NCBI GenBank assembly: GCA_026989475.1
Contig: JALSJG010000248.1
Span: forward strand, 1 to 9,263
Direction of reading: 5' to 3'
DNA length: 9,263 nucleotides
Source of the DNA: Thermaceae bacterium
Lineage (GTDB): Bacteria > Deinococcota > Deinococci > Deinococcales > Marinithermaceae
Position numbers and translations under genes: made by a program
In this document: positions 1 through 6,124 of the stretch, in pieces
Numbering within the stretch: position 1 is the first letter of the stretch
Layout of the letters: every line of letters starts with the position of its first letter
Notes under the pieces: model-generated
Seen by the model: only the letters and a program-made list of their open reading frames with translations
What the model was told of the DNA's origin: nothing
Databases searched by the model: none

Positions 1-922
1 CCTTGAGCTGTTCTACCGCGTTCCAGTCGGGTCCGATCCTTCCCTGAACCAGGGCCGCGATCTCGTTCGGAGTGGGCTCGAGGGGCAGGAGGGCCGCGCC
101 GGTCTCTTCGGCAAAGCTGGCAACCTTGGGATCGTAGTGAACCCCGGCGAAAGGGGTTCCCGCGGCAGCCGCCAGGATCATGCCGTGCAGCCGGGCACTG
201 ATCACGTACTCGGCACTCCTTAAAAGGTACAGGACGCGTTTGGGATCGCGGCTGGCTTCCTTCGGAAGGTATTCGAAGATTTCCAAGGTGAGGTCGTCGG
301 GACCGGGTTGCAGACCCAGAACGAGCACGTCATAACCCAGGATTAAGAGTTTTCGGGCGCCGGCGTAGAGCGGTTCCGCCGGCACTCCGTGCCGGGGAAT
401 CATCACCACCAGCCCGGGTTCCCGGGCCACCAGGGGGGGCTCGAGGAGAAGGGCGGGGTCGGCCCCGAGTTCGGCCCTGAGCCCGAGCCGCTCGGCGTGA
501 CGTAGGCTCCTCAGGTCCCGAACGACCAGAGGAACCCCGGAGAGCGCTCGCGCCACCCGCCGTTCACCCCGGGGCGAGAGCGGGCCCAGGGAAACTCCGA
601 AGACCGTGACCGGCGTACCGAGCCGCCGGGCGAGCCGTACGAGGCCCAGGTAGTAGGCGAGGCTCCGGCGCGAGGTGCGGTCCTGCAAGAGCCCTCCCCC
701 GCCGAGGACGAACCGGTCCACCCGGCGGATCGCCGCGGGCAGGGCCAGCGGGTGGTAGCGGTGCACCGCCTCGACCCCGAGCTCACGCGTGGTTTCCCGG
801 GGCGAAGCGGAGAGTACCAGGGCGCGGTGACCTCGTATCTTGAGCTCCCGCACCATTGCTTGCAGGATGGCTTCGTCCCCCGCGTTTTTGTACCCGTAAT
901 AGCCGCCTATGCCGACCACCAT
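1..922 (-). CDS. csaB: CsaB polysaccharide pyruvyl transferase (3' end cut by window)
   Basis: Transfers pyruvate from phosphoenolpyruvate as a ketal onto a secondary cell-wall polysaccharide; in Thermus and Gram-positive bacteria this pyruvylated polymer is what SLH-domain S-layer proteins bind. The 307 visible residues show the family layout: an N-terminal glycine-rich GGYYGYKNAGDEA motif (residues 6-18), GGGGLLQD (74-81), a VRD..SLR segment (134-141), and the C-terminal SARLHGM motif with R244 and H246, followed by GVHYDPKV (260-267). Family members are commonly about 330-370 residues, so only a short C-terminal tail is missing. The ATG at 922-920 lies 16 nt inside the end of the upstream DUF5693 gene and follows a purine-rich GGGGGAT stretch, suggesting translational coupling. 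No frameshift or missing motif is visible. Identification is firm; the exact sugar acceptor in this organism is inferred. Confidence 0.93.
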   Translation of the reverse strand, partial: MVVGIGGYYGYKNAGDEAILQAMVRELKIRGHRALVLSASPRETTRELGVEAVHRYHPLALPAAIRRVDRFVLGGGGLLQDRTSRRSLAYYLGLVRLARRLGTPVTVFGVSLGPLSPRGERRVARALSGVPLVVRDLRSLRHAERLGLRAELGADPALLLEPPLVAREPGLVVMIPRHGVPAEPLYAGARKLLILGYDVLVLGLQPGPDDLTLEIFEYLPKEASRDPKRVLYLLRSAEYVISARLHGMILAAAAGTPFAGVHYDPKVASFAEETGAALLPLEPTPNEIAALVQGRIGPDWNAVEQLK

Positions 923-2604
923 CGCCGGATCCCCCGGTAGATTAGCCAGCCGATTCCCCCTAGCATACCGCCAATTAGGGCGCCGTTTAGGGTCCGTGCG
1001 AGGCTTACGGAAAAAGGCGTGTGGTAATGGGCAAAGGAATTGAGGATGGAGGCTTCGGCAATGACCGCGAAAGCGAGAAGTCCAAGGGTGATCCAGCGCG
1101 GGAGCCCGGCGGTTAGCGCAAAAACGGCGGCGGCGTGCCCGAAGACTTCTTTGAAGCGGGGGCGAATCATCAGGGCCTGGAGCTGGTCGCGGAGGGTGAG
1201 CTCGAGCACGGAGATGAAGGGGGCATCGTTACCTCTTCTAAAAAAGGCTATGATTAGCGCGAAGAGCAAAAACCCCGCGAGGGCTGCTTCCCCCAGCCGA
1301 AGGCGATGCGCCAAGAGAGACTCGACGACACGCTTCCAGTCCCTTTTCGGCAATATCCCTAGAAGGTAAAGGAATGGGGGTACGAGGAGCAAAAGCCCCA
1401 CGCCCCGGAACGCCGAAAGACCAAGGAGGGTTTCCTCCCGGCTCCCCAGCGCGGTGAGGAAGAGGGCACCGAGCAGAGCGTAGGCGAGCGCGTAACCCCA
1501 GCGACGGAGTCCGGGGGTCGGCTCGAGGAACCCAAGTACCGGAAAGACCAGGGCCACGAGTAGAGGGCCTGCCTGATCCCGTCCGTAACCAAAGGCAATA
1601 ACTAGCAACAAAAGACCCAGGGGAAGGGCGAGGCCCCGGGGCAGCCGCCAGAGGTAAAGCAAGAGTCCCGCCGCCGCACCGAGCCAGGCAAACGCCGCAA
1701 AGGGGGACGGGGAAAAGCGTCTTGGTTCGGGGACGCCGAGGGGGATTCCAGCGGCGGAAAGGCCCCGACGGAGTTCCTCGAGGAACCGCTCGGTTTCCCC
1801 GGGAGTGGGGTAGGGGCGAAAGTAGAGCACCCGGTGGCTGCGCTCTCGCGCGGCGAGCACGTACTTGCGGGCAGCAACCTCGGGGGCGAGCTTGAGCTGG
1901 TATTCCCCTCGCAGGCTGAAAAGCCGGATGGCCCCGACCCTTTTCGCTAGGTAGGCCACCCCCGCCTGACGGGTTCCCTCGATTAAGGCAATGGGGGCCG
2001 AAAGGCGCTCGGCGACCTCCGGGAGGCGGTCGGGGTAGCCAAGCGCCTCGGTCCCGGCGAATACGAAAAGCCCCGCCTGCGGGGGAAGCGCGGGGGGCCA
2101 GGGGTGAAGGGGGTGGTTCTCGGGGCGGTAAGCGATCCAGAAGCCGAGGCGATAGGCTTTTTCAAGTTCCGCGGGCGGGCCGAGCGGGACCCGCGCCACG
2201 TCCTTGGGGAAACCAATCCAGGTTTTCCCCCGCCAGACCACGCGGTGCTGAGGGAGGGGGATGGCGCTCGCCCCGGGCACGTCCGTGTAGTACCAGCCGG
2301 CGAGAAAGCCCACTTCCGGGGCCAAAAGCCTAAGCATGCCCCCCTCGAGGTAGGCCCCGAGCCCTTTTCGCGCCCGTTCCTCGACCCGCTCCTCGTAAAA
2401 GGCGATGCCGGTGACCCCTAGGCTCCGGTAGCTCCGGAGGAGCTCGGTCGGGGAGGCGCCCCTATGGGCCGCCTCCTCGGCGAGCGCCCGCCCGTCCACC
2501 ACCAGCGCCACCGGTCCCGGCCGGTCGTAGGCGAGCCGGGGCAAGATGGCCGGAAGGGTGAGGATCCCGGCGACGAGCAGCAGGATCTTGAGCGCTTTTT
2601 CCAC
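907..2604 (-). CDS. DUF5693 family multi-pass membrane protein
   Basis: A 565-residue integral membrane protein of unknown biochemical function, recognised as DUF5693-like from its architecture, the RPRFKEVFGH segment near residue 480 and its position directly before csaB. Visible layout: an N-terminal hydrophobic helix (about 6-22); a soluble, probably external region (about 26-300) containing LLRSYRSLGVTGIAFYEE, typical of this family's barrel-like ectodomain; then seven to eight hydrophobic segments from about 302 to 560 ending in a basic tail. It starts at GTG (2604-2602), one base after the udk stop, with GGAGG about 8 nt upstream. It overlaps csaB by 16 nt. This fixed pairing suggests a role in making, moving or flipping the wall polymer that CsaB pyruvylates; that role is inference. 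The family assignment is by memory of the motif and context, without a profile search. Confidence 0.82.
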   Translation of the reverse strand: MEKALKILLLVAGILTLPAILPRLAYDRPGPVALVVDGRALAEEAAHRGASPTELLRSYRSLGVTGIAFYEERVEERARKGLGAYLEGGMLRLLAPEVGFLAGWYYTDVPGASAIPLPQHRVVWRGKTWIGFPKDVARVPLGPPAELEKAYRLGFWIAYRPENHPLHPWPPALPPQAGLFVFAGTEALGYPDRLPEVAERLSAPIALIEGTRQAGVAYLAKRVGAIRLFSLRGEYQLKLAPEVAARKYVLAARERSHRVLYFRPYPTPGETERFLEELRRGLSAAGIPLGVPEPRRFSPSPFAAFAWLGAAAGLLLYLWRLPRGLALPLGLLLLVIAFGYGRDQAGPLLVALVFPVLGFLEPTPGLRRWGYALAYALLGALFLTALGSREETLLGLSAFRGVGLLLLVPPFLYLLGILPKRDWKRVVESLLAHRLRLGEAALAGFLLFALIIAFFRRGNDAPFISVLELTLRDQLQALMIRPRFKEVFGHAAAVFALTAGLPRWITLGLLAFAVIAEASILNSFAHYHTPFSVSLARTLNGALIGGMLGGIGWLIYRGIRRWWSA

Positions 2605-2605
2605 C

Positions 2606-3223
2606 CTAGGCTGCCTCCAGCGCGCCCAAAAGCCGCGAGGCCAGCACCTCGAGCGCAGGGGTATTCATCCCCCCACCGGGGACGATCAGGTCGGCGTAGC
2701 GCTTGGTGGGTTCCACGAAGGCAAGGTGCATGGGCCGCACCGAGGAGAGGTACTGCTCGATCACCGACTCCACCGTGCGGCCGCGCTCGGCGATGTCGCG
2801 CCGGAGGCGGCGAATGAAGCGCACGTCGGGGTCGGCGTCGACGTAGACCTTGAGGTCCATCCGTTCCCGGAGTCTGGGATCGTAGAGCGCGAGGATTCCC
2901 TCGACCACGATGACCGGGGCGGATGCCACCCGCCGGGTTTGGGGAAGCCGGGCGTGTTCGACGAAGGAGTATTGCGGCATCTCCACCGCCCGACCCTGGG
3001 TCAGGGCCTCGAGGTGCTCCACCAGGAGGTCGAGGTCGAAGGCGTCGGGGTGGTCGTAGTTGGTCTTGGCCCGTTCCGCGAGGGGAAGGTGGCTTGCGTC
3101 CTTGTAGTAGTTGTCCATCGGCAGGAGCGCGAGACGGCCCAGGCCGACGATGCCCTCGACCCGGGCCACCACGGTGCTCTTGCCGCTGCCGGAGCCCCCG
3201 GCGATACCGAGAACGAAGGGCAT
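2606..3223 (-). CDS. udk: Uridine/cytidine kinase (Udk)
   Basis: Cytoplasmic P-loop kinase of pyrimidine salvage, phosphorylating uridine and/or cytidine to UMP/CMP with ATP or GTP. The 205-residue length matches the family. Walker A is GGSGSGKST (residues 9-17). MDNYYKD (36-42) carries the catalytic-base aspartate D37 and tyrosines, NYDHPDAFD (55-63) is the nucleoside-binding loop, VVEGILALYDPRLR holds the Walker B-type strand, and the Arg-rich FIRRLRRDIAERGR segment forms the lid. His90 in YSFVEHARL occupies the position that is Tyr93 in the cytidine-specific Thermus thermophilus enzyme. The ATG at 3223-3221 starts 2 nt after the upstream stop with no clear Shine-Dalgarno sequence, so coupling to the DUF2892 gene is likely; the next gene begins 1 nt after its stop. 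Its presence in an envelope operon may be incidental. Confidence 0.95.
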   Translation of the reverse strand: MPFVLGIAGGSGSGKSTVVARVEGIVGLGRLALLPMDNYYKDASHLPLAERAKTNYDHPDAFDLDLLVEHLEALTQGRAVEMPQYSFVEHARLPQTRRVASAPVIVVEGILALYDPRLRERMDLKVYVDADPDVRFIRRLRRDIAERGRTVESVIEQYLSSVRPMHLAFVEPTKRYADLIVPGGGMNTPALEVLASRLLGALEAA

Positions 3224-3225
3224 TG

Positions 3226-3432
3226 CTAGCTTTTTGCGGCCTCGCAGGTCGAGAGGCCGAGGATCTTGTAGAGCAGGCAGAACCTGATCCAGGCGGTCGC
3301 GATCAGGATGACTCCGACGATCCCGGCGATCCAGGCGCCGGTGCCGCTAAGCCCCAGGAAGGCCCAGAGCAAAAGCAGGATCCCCACGATGAAGCGCACG
3401 ATCCGGTCGGTGCTGCCTACGTTGCACTTCAA
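3226..3432 (-). CDS. DUF2892 (YgaP-type) small membrane protein
   Basis: A 68-residue membrane protein of the DUF2892 family. The start KCNVGSTDRIVRFIVG matches the family's N-VG-DR--R pattern, two hydrophobic stretches follow (about 12-30 and 33-50), and it ends with the typical FCLLYKILGLSTC box. In other proteins this module is the membrane anchor of a rhodanese (YgaP); stand-alone copies have no settled function. The start is TTG at 3432-3430: the in-frame codon two positions upstream is TGA, so no longer form is possible, and a strong Shine-Dalgarno tract (GGTGGAGGGGGG) lies just upstream. It is the first gene of the minus-strand operon, 2 nt before udk. Conserved cysteines at residues 3, 52 and 63 are typical of the family. 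Confidence 0.85.
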   Translation of the reverse strand: MKCNVGSTDRIVRFIVGILLLLWAFLGLSGTGAWIAGIVGVILIATAWIRFCLLYKILGLSTCEAAKS

Positions 3433-3456
3433 TGTTCACACCCCCCTCCACCTACC

Positions 3457-3462
3457 ACTCTA
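3457..3462 (-). promoter_or_regulatory. Possible -10 box for the DUF2892-udk-DUF5693-csaB operon
   Basis: On the minus strand TAGAGT (4 of 6 to TATAAT) lies 24 nt before the TTG start of the DUF2892 gene, leaving room for a short leader with its Shine-Dalgarno tract. No good -35 box is seen at 16-18 nt spacing, so this is tentative. Confidence 0.25.
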
Positions 3463-3477
3463 GCGCCCCGCAGCCGC

Positions 3478-3506
3478 TTGCGCGAGCCCCGGGTTTCTGC
3501 TAACCT
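3478..3506 (+). promoter_or_regulatory. Candidate promoter of the riboswitch-metY-metX operon
   Basis: TTGCGC (3478-3483) and TAACCT (3501-3506) are separated by 17 bp, the optimal spacing for a housekeeping sigma factor. Each box matches its consensus at only three positions, but these include the TTG of the -35 and TA...T of the -10. Transcription would begin near 3513, about 45 nt before the SAM aptamer. Confidence 0.35.
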
Positions 3507-3540
3507 CTACGCCAAGCGCGCTACGCGCCCGGTAAAACAG

Positions 3541-3559
3541 GAGAACGAACCCCGTTCTC
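3541..3559 (+). other. Leader hairpin overlapping the 5' strand of riboswitch P1
   Basis: GAGAACG (3541-3547) pairs perfectly with CGTTCTC (3553-3559) around a 5-nt loop. The last three bases (3557-3559) are also the first bases of aptamer helix P1, so this hairpin and a full-length P1 cannot coexist. It may tune switching; that role is inference. Confidence 0.5.
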
Positions 3560-3666
3560 TTATCCAGAGCGGTGGAGGGAACCGGCCCTGTGAAGCCGCG
3601 GCAACCGGTGGGCAAGGCCCACGTCCGGTGCCAACGCCGGCCCGCGACACGCGGGAGCGATAAGGG
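3557..3666 (+). ncRNA. SAM-I (S-box) riboswitch aptamer
   Basis: Senses S-adenosylmethionine and controls the downstream methionine genes. The conserved core is present in order: P1 5' strand CTCTTATC (3557-3564); AGAG and GGTGGAGGGA (3571-3580), the kink-turn region; GGCCCTGTGAAGCC (about 3584-3597); CGGCAACC (about 3599-3606); a P3 hairpin GTGGGC/GCCCAC (3608-3613 with 3617-3622); GGTGCCAAC (3627-3635); P4 CCCGCG/CGCGGG (3641-3646 with 3650-3655); and the P1 3' strand GATAAGGG (3659-3666). All helices close with Watson-Crick pairs apart from one G-U in P1. It lies directly before O-acetylhomoserine sulfhydrylase, a classical S-box target. Confidence 0.96.
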
Positions 3667-3692
3667 AAGGGGTGGCCTGGCCCCCCCTTCTC
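3664..3692 (+). promoter_or_regulatory. Predicted antiterminator hairpin of the SAM riboswitch
   Basis: GGGAAGGGG (3664-3672) can pair with CCCCTTCTC (3684-3692), nine base pairs with one G-U. Its 5' arm includes the last three bases of P1 and its 3' arm consumes most of the 5' arm of the downstream terminator. It should therefore form without SAM and permit expression. The mutual exclusivity is visible in the sequence; function is inferred from known S-box switches. Confidence 0.65.
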
Positions 3693-3718
3693 GTCGCCTG
3701 GAAGGGGGAGTTTGTTTT
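3683..3718 (+). terminator. SAM-dependent intrinsic terminator that also hides the metY RBS
   Basis: CCCCCTTC (3683-3690) pairs with GAAGGGGG (3701-3708), an 8-bp GC-rich stem with a 10-nt loop, followed by AG and the T-rich tract TTTGTTTT (3711-3718). The metY Shine-Dalgarno sequence GGGGGAG lies in the 3' arm and the T-tract overlaps the TTG start. When SAM closes P1 this hairpin should form, ending transcription and, in any read-through RNA, masking the ribosome site. Confidence 0.7.
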
Positions 3719-4985
3719 GCGCAAGGAGACGAAAAGCGTACACGTAGGGCTCGAGCCCAAGCGGGATCCCTTCGGTGCGCTTCAGGTTCCAATCTACGCC
3801 AGCACCAGCTATGTCTTCAAGGACATCGCCCACGCCCAGCGCCTTTTCGCCCTGGAGGCCGAGGGTTTCATCTATTCCCGGATCGGGAACCCCACGGTGG
3901 CCGCCCTGGAGGCCCGGCTGGCGGCGCTCGAGGGGGCGCTCGGCGCGGTAGCCGCCGCGAGCGGGCACGCCGCCCAGATGCTCGCGGTCTTGGCCCTCGC
4001 GGAGGCCGGGGACAACCTGGTGGCGAGCCCGAACCTCTACGGCGGCACCGTGAACCAGTTCAAGGTGCTCTTAGCCCGGCTCGGGATCGAGGTTCGCTTT
4101 GTGTCCCGCGAGGAACGACCGGAGGAGTTCCTCGCCCTGACCGACGAGCGCACCCGGCTTTGGTGGACCGAGGCGATCGGCAACCCCGCCCTCACCATCC
4201 CCGAGTTCGACGCCATCGCCGAGGCCGCGCGGAAGGTCGGGGTCGCGTTCTTCGTGGACAACACCTTCGGCATGGGTGGCGCGCTCTTCAACCCGCTGGC
4301 CCACGGGGCCGCCGGGGTCATCCACTCGGCGACCAAGTGGATCGGCGGCCACGGAGCGGTGCTCGGCGGAGCGGTGCTTTCAGGGGTTTTCCCCTGGGAT
4401 AACGGGCGCTACCCCGCCCTCTCTGAGCCGAACCCGAGCTACCACGGCAAGGTCTTCACCGAGGCCTTTGGCGAGGGGGCCTTTCTCGCCCGGGTACGGG
4501 CCGACCTGCTACGCGACGCGGGGGCCGCCCTCGGCCCCTTCGAAGCCTTCCTGCTCCTCCTCGGCACCGAGACGTTGATGCTCCGGGCCGAGCGGATCAC
4601 CGAAAACGCCCGGGCGCTGGCGGAGTGGTTGCGGGAGCACCCCAAGGTGGCTTGGGTCAACTACCCGGGGCTTGAGGATCACCCCCACCGGGACCGGGCC
4701 GAGCGCTACTTCGGCGGCCGCCCGGGCGGGGTCTTGACCTTCGGCCCTAGGGGCGGATTCGAGGCGGCCAAGCGCTTCATCGAGCGAGTGCGGCTCGCCA
4801 AGCACCTCGCCAACGTGGGCGACGTGCGCACCCTGGTCATCCATCCCGCCTCCACCACCCACAGCCAGCTGGACGCCGACGCCCTGGCCGCCGCCGGAGT
4901 GCGGCCGGAGATGGTGCGGGTCTCGGTGGGGATCGAGCACCTCGAGGACCTGAAGGCGGACTTCGACCAGGCGCTGGGAGGCTAG
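3717..4985 (+). CDS. metY: O-acetylhomoserine sulfhydrylase (MetY/Oah1)
   Basis: Cytoplasmic PLP enzyme of the Cys/Met metabolism family that joins O-acetyl-L-homoserine and sulfide to give L-homocysteine and acetate. From the TTG at 3717 the protein is 422 residues, essentially the length of the Thermus thermophilus enzyme. YSRIGNPT (from Y53, with R55) is the phosphate-binding motif supplied by the partner subunit, ASGHAAQ and SPNLYGGT follow, D181 in VDNTFG contacts the PLP ring, and K207 in HSATKWIGGHG is the PLP lysine. LIHPASTTHSQL near the C-terminus is the substrate-carboxylate region. The TTG start is chosen because GGGGGAG ends 6 nt upstream and the family N-terminus aligns there; an in-frame GTG at 3672 lies within the switch hairpins and has no usable RBS. 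The gene is riboswitch controlled and followed 2 nt later by metX. Confidence 0.95.
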   Translation: MRKETKSVHVGLEPKRDPFGALQVPIYASTSYVFKDIAHAQRLFALEAEGFIYSRIGNPTVAALEARLAALEGALGAVAAASGHAAQMLAVLALAEAGDNLVASPNLYGGTVNQFKVLLARLGIEVRFVSREERPEEFLALTDERTRLWWTEAIGNPALTIPEFDAIAEAARKVGVAFFVDNTFGMGGALFNPLAHGAAGVIHSATKWIGGHGAVLGGAVLSGVFPWDNGRYPALSEPNPSYHGKVFTEAFGEGAFLARVRADLLRDAGAALGPFEAFLLLLGTETLMLRAERITENARALAEWLREHPKVAWVNYPGLEDHPHRDRAERYFGGRPGGVLTFGPRGGFEAAKRFIERVRLAKHLANVGDVRTLVIHPASTTHSQLDADALAAAGVRPEMVRVSVGIEHLEDLKADFDQALGG

Positions 4986-4987
4986 GC

Positions 4988-6124
4988 ATGGGGACCCTGG
5001 TCTACGAGGAGTGGGGGGAGCACGAGGCGCTGCTTTTGGTGCCGGAACCCAGGGGCCCCGAGGTCTCCCCGCCCGAGCCCCGCACCGCCCGGGTTTTCCC
5101 CGAGGGAATGGCCCTGGAGCTCGGCGGCCACCTTCCCCACGTGGACCTTCGCTACGAGACCTACGGGCGCTACGCCCGCCGGGCGGTGCTCGTCTTTCAT
5201 GCCCTCTCCGGCTCGGCCCACGTCGCCGGTACCTACGACGACGCCACCTTCGCCCGGCTCTCGCCGTTCGAGCGGGCCTTCGGGCGGCGGGGCTGGTGGA
5301 ACCCGGTGGTGGCTCCGGGCGGGGCGATCGACACCGAGCGCCGCTTCGTGGTGGCGGCGAACGTCCTCGGCTCCTGCTACGGCAGCACCGGACCGGTGAG
5401 TCCGGCCCCCGACGGCCGCCCCTACGGACCCCGCTTTCCCGAGATCACGATCCGCGACATGGTCCGGGCCCAGGCGGCGCTACTAGACCTCCTCGGGGTC
5501 GAGGAGGTGGACGTGATCGGGGGCAGCATGGGGGGGATGCAGGCGCTCGAGTTCGCCCTGCTCTTCCCCGAGCGGGTCCGCTCGCTCGTGGTGATCGCCG
5601 CTCCCGGCCGTCACGGGCCCTGGGCCCGGGCGCTTTCCGAGCTCGGCCGGCGGGCGGTACTGAGCGACCCCGGGTTTGCGGGCGGCTTCTACTCGAAGCA
5701 ACCCGTGGGCCTTGCCCTCGCCCGGGCGATCGCGATGGCCGGTTACCGCCACCCAGAGAGCTTCGAGCGCCGCTTTGGAACGGAGCCCGAGAAGGGCCCC
5801 AGCTACCTCGACTACCACGGGCGCCGCTTCCTCGAGCGCTTCGACGCCAACACCTACCTCACCCTGCTCCACGCGATGGACCGCCACGACGTCGGCCAGG
5901 GCCGGGGCGGGCTGGTGGCGGCCCTGGATCGACTCCGGGGGATTCCCGCGCTCTTCGTGGGTATCGATTCCGACCTGCTCTATCCCGCGGCCGAGGTGAA
6001 AAAGCTCGCCGAGCTCGCCGGCGCCGAGTACGCCGAGATCCAAAGCCCCCACGGGCACGATGCCTTCCTCATCGAGCACCGGCAGCTCTCCGCCCTGCTC
6101 GCCGCCTTCGGATGGCCCGGGTAG
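4988..6124 (+). CDS. metX: Homoserine O-acetyltransferase (MetX)
   Basis: Alpha/beta-hydrolase-fold enzyme that acetylates L-homoserine with acetyl-CoA, the first committed step to methionine; its product is the substrate of the neighbouring MetY. The 378-residue protein has the family markers HALSGSAHVAG, NVLGSCYGSTGP, the nucleophile elbow GGSMGGMQ with S180, GIDSDLLYP with catalytic D329, and SPHGHDAFL with catalytic H357, completing the Ser-Asp-His triad. The ATG at 4988 is preceded by GGGAGG (4976-4981) at a 6-nt spacing, and the start lies 2 nt after the metY stop, so the two genes are co-transcribed and share the SAM switch. Acyl-donor choice (acetyl versus succinyl) was not tested residue by residue; pairing with MetY and similarity to the Thermus enzyme favour acetyl. 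The last 56 bp overlap the opposite-strand gene ending at 6069. Confidence 0.95.
   Translation: MGTLVYEEWGEHEALLLVPEPRGPEVSPPEPRTARVFPEGMALELGGHLPHVDLRYETYGRYARRAVLVFHALSGSAHVAGTYDDATFARLSPFERAFGRRGWWNPVVAPGGAIDTERRFVVAANVLGSCYGSTGPVSPAPDGRPYGPRFPEITIRDMVRAQAALLDLLGVEEVDVIGGSMGGMQALEFALLFPERVRSLVVIAAPGRHGPWARALSELGRRAVLSDPGFAGGFYSKQPVGLALARAIAMAGYRHPESFERRFGTEPEKGPSYLDYHGRRFLERFDANTYLTLLHAMDRHDVGQGRGGLVAALDRLRGIPALFVGIDSDLLYPAAEVKKLAELAGAEYAEIQSPHGHDAFLIEHRQLSALLAAFGWPG

Noticed and set aside
2546..3229. Plus-strand open frame opposite udk.
   Set aside because: Antisense shadow of a gene with complete kinase motifs; no family resemblance.
3516..3528. Small hairpin GCGCG-CTA-CGCGC between the metY promoter candidate and the aptamer.
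   Set aside because: Five pairs with a 3-nt loop in GC-rich DNA is expected by chance, and no partner element was seen.
3672..3716. GTG at 3672 as the metY start, adding 15 residues.
   Set aside because: It lies inside the antiterminator/terminator region, has no properly spaced Shine-Dalgarno sequence, and the extension is not homologous to the family N-terminus; TTG at 3717 has GGGGGAG 6 nt upstream.
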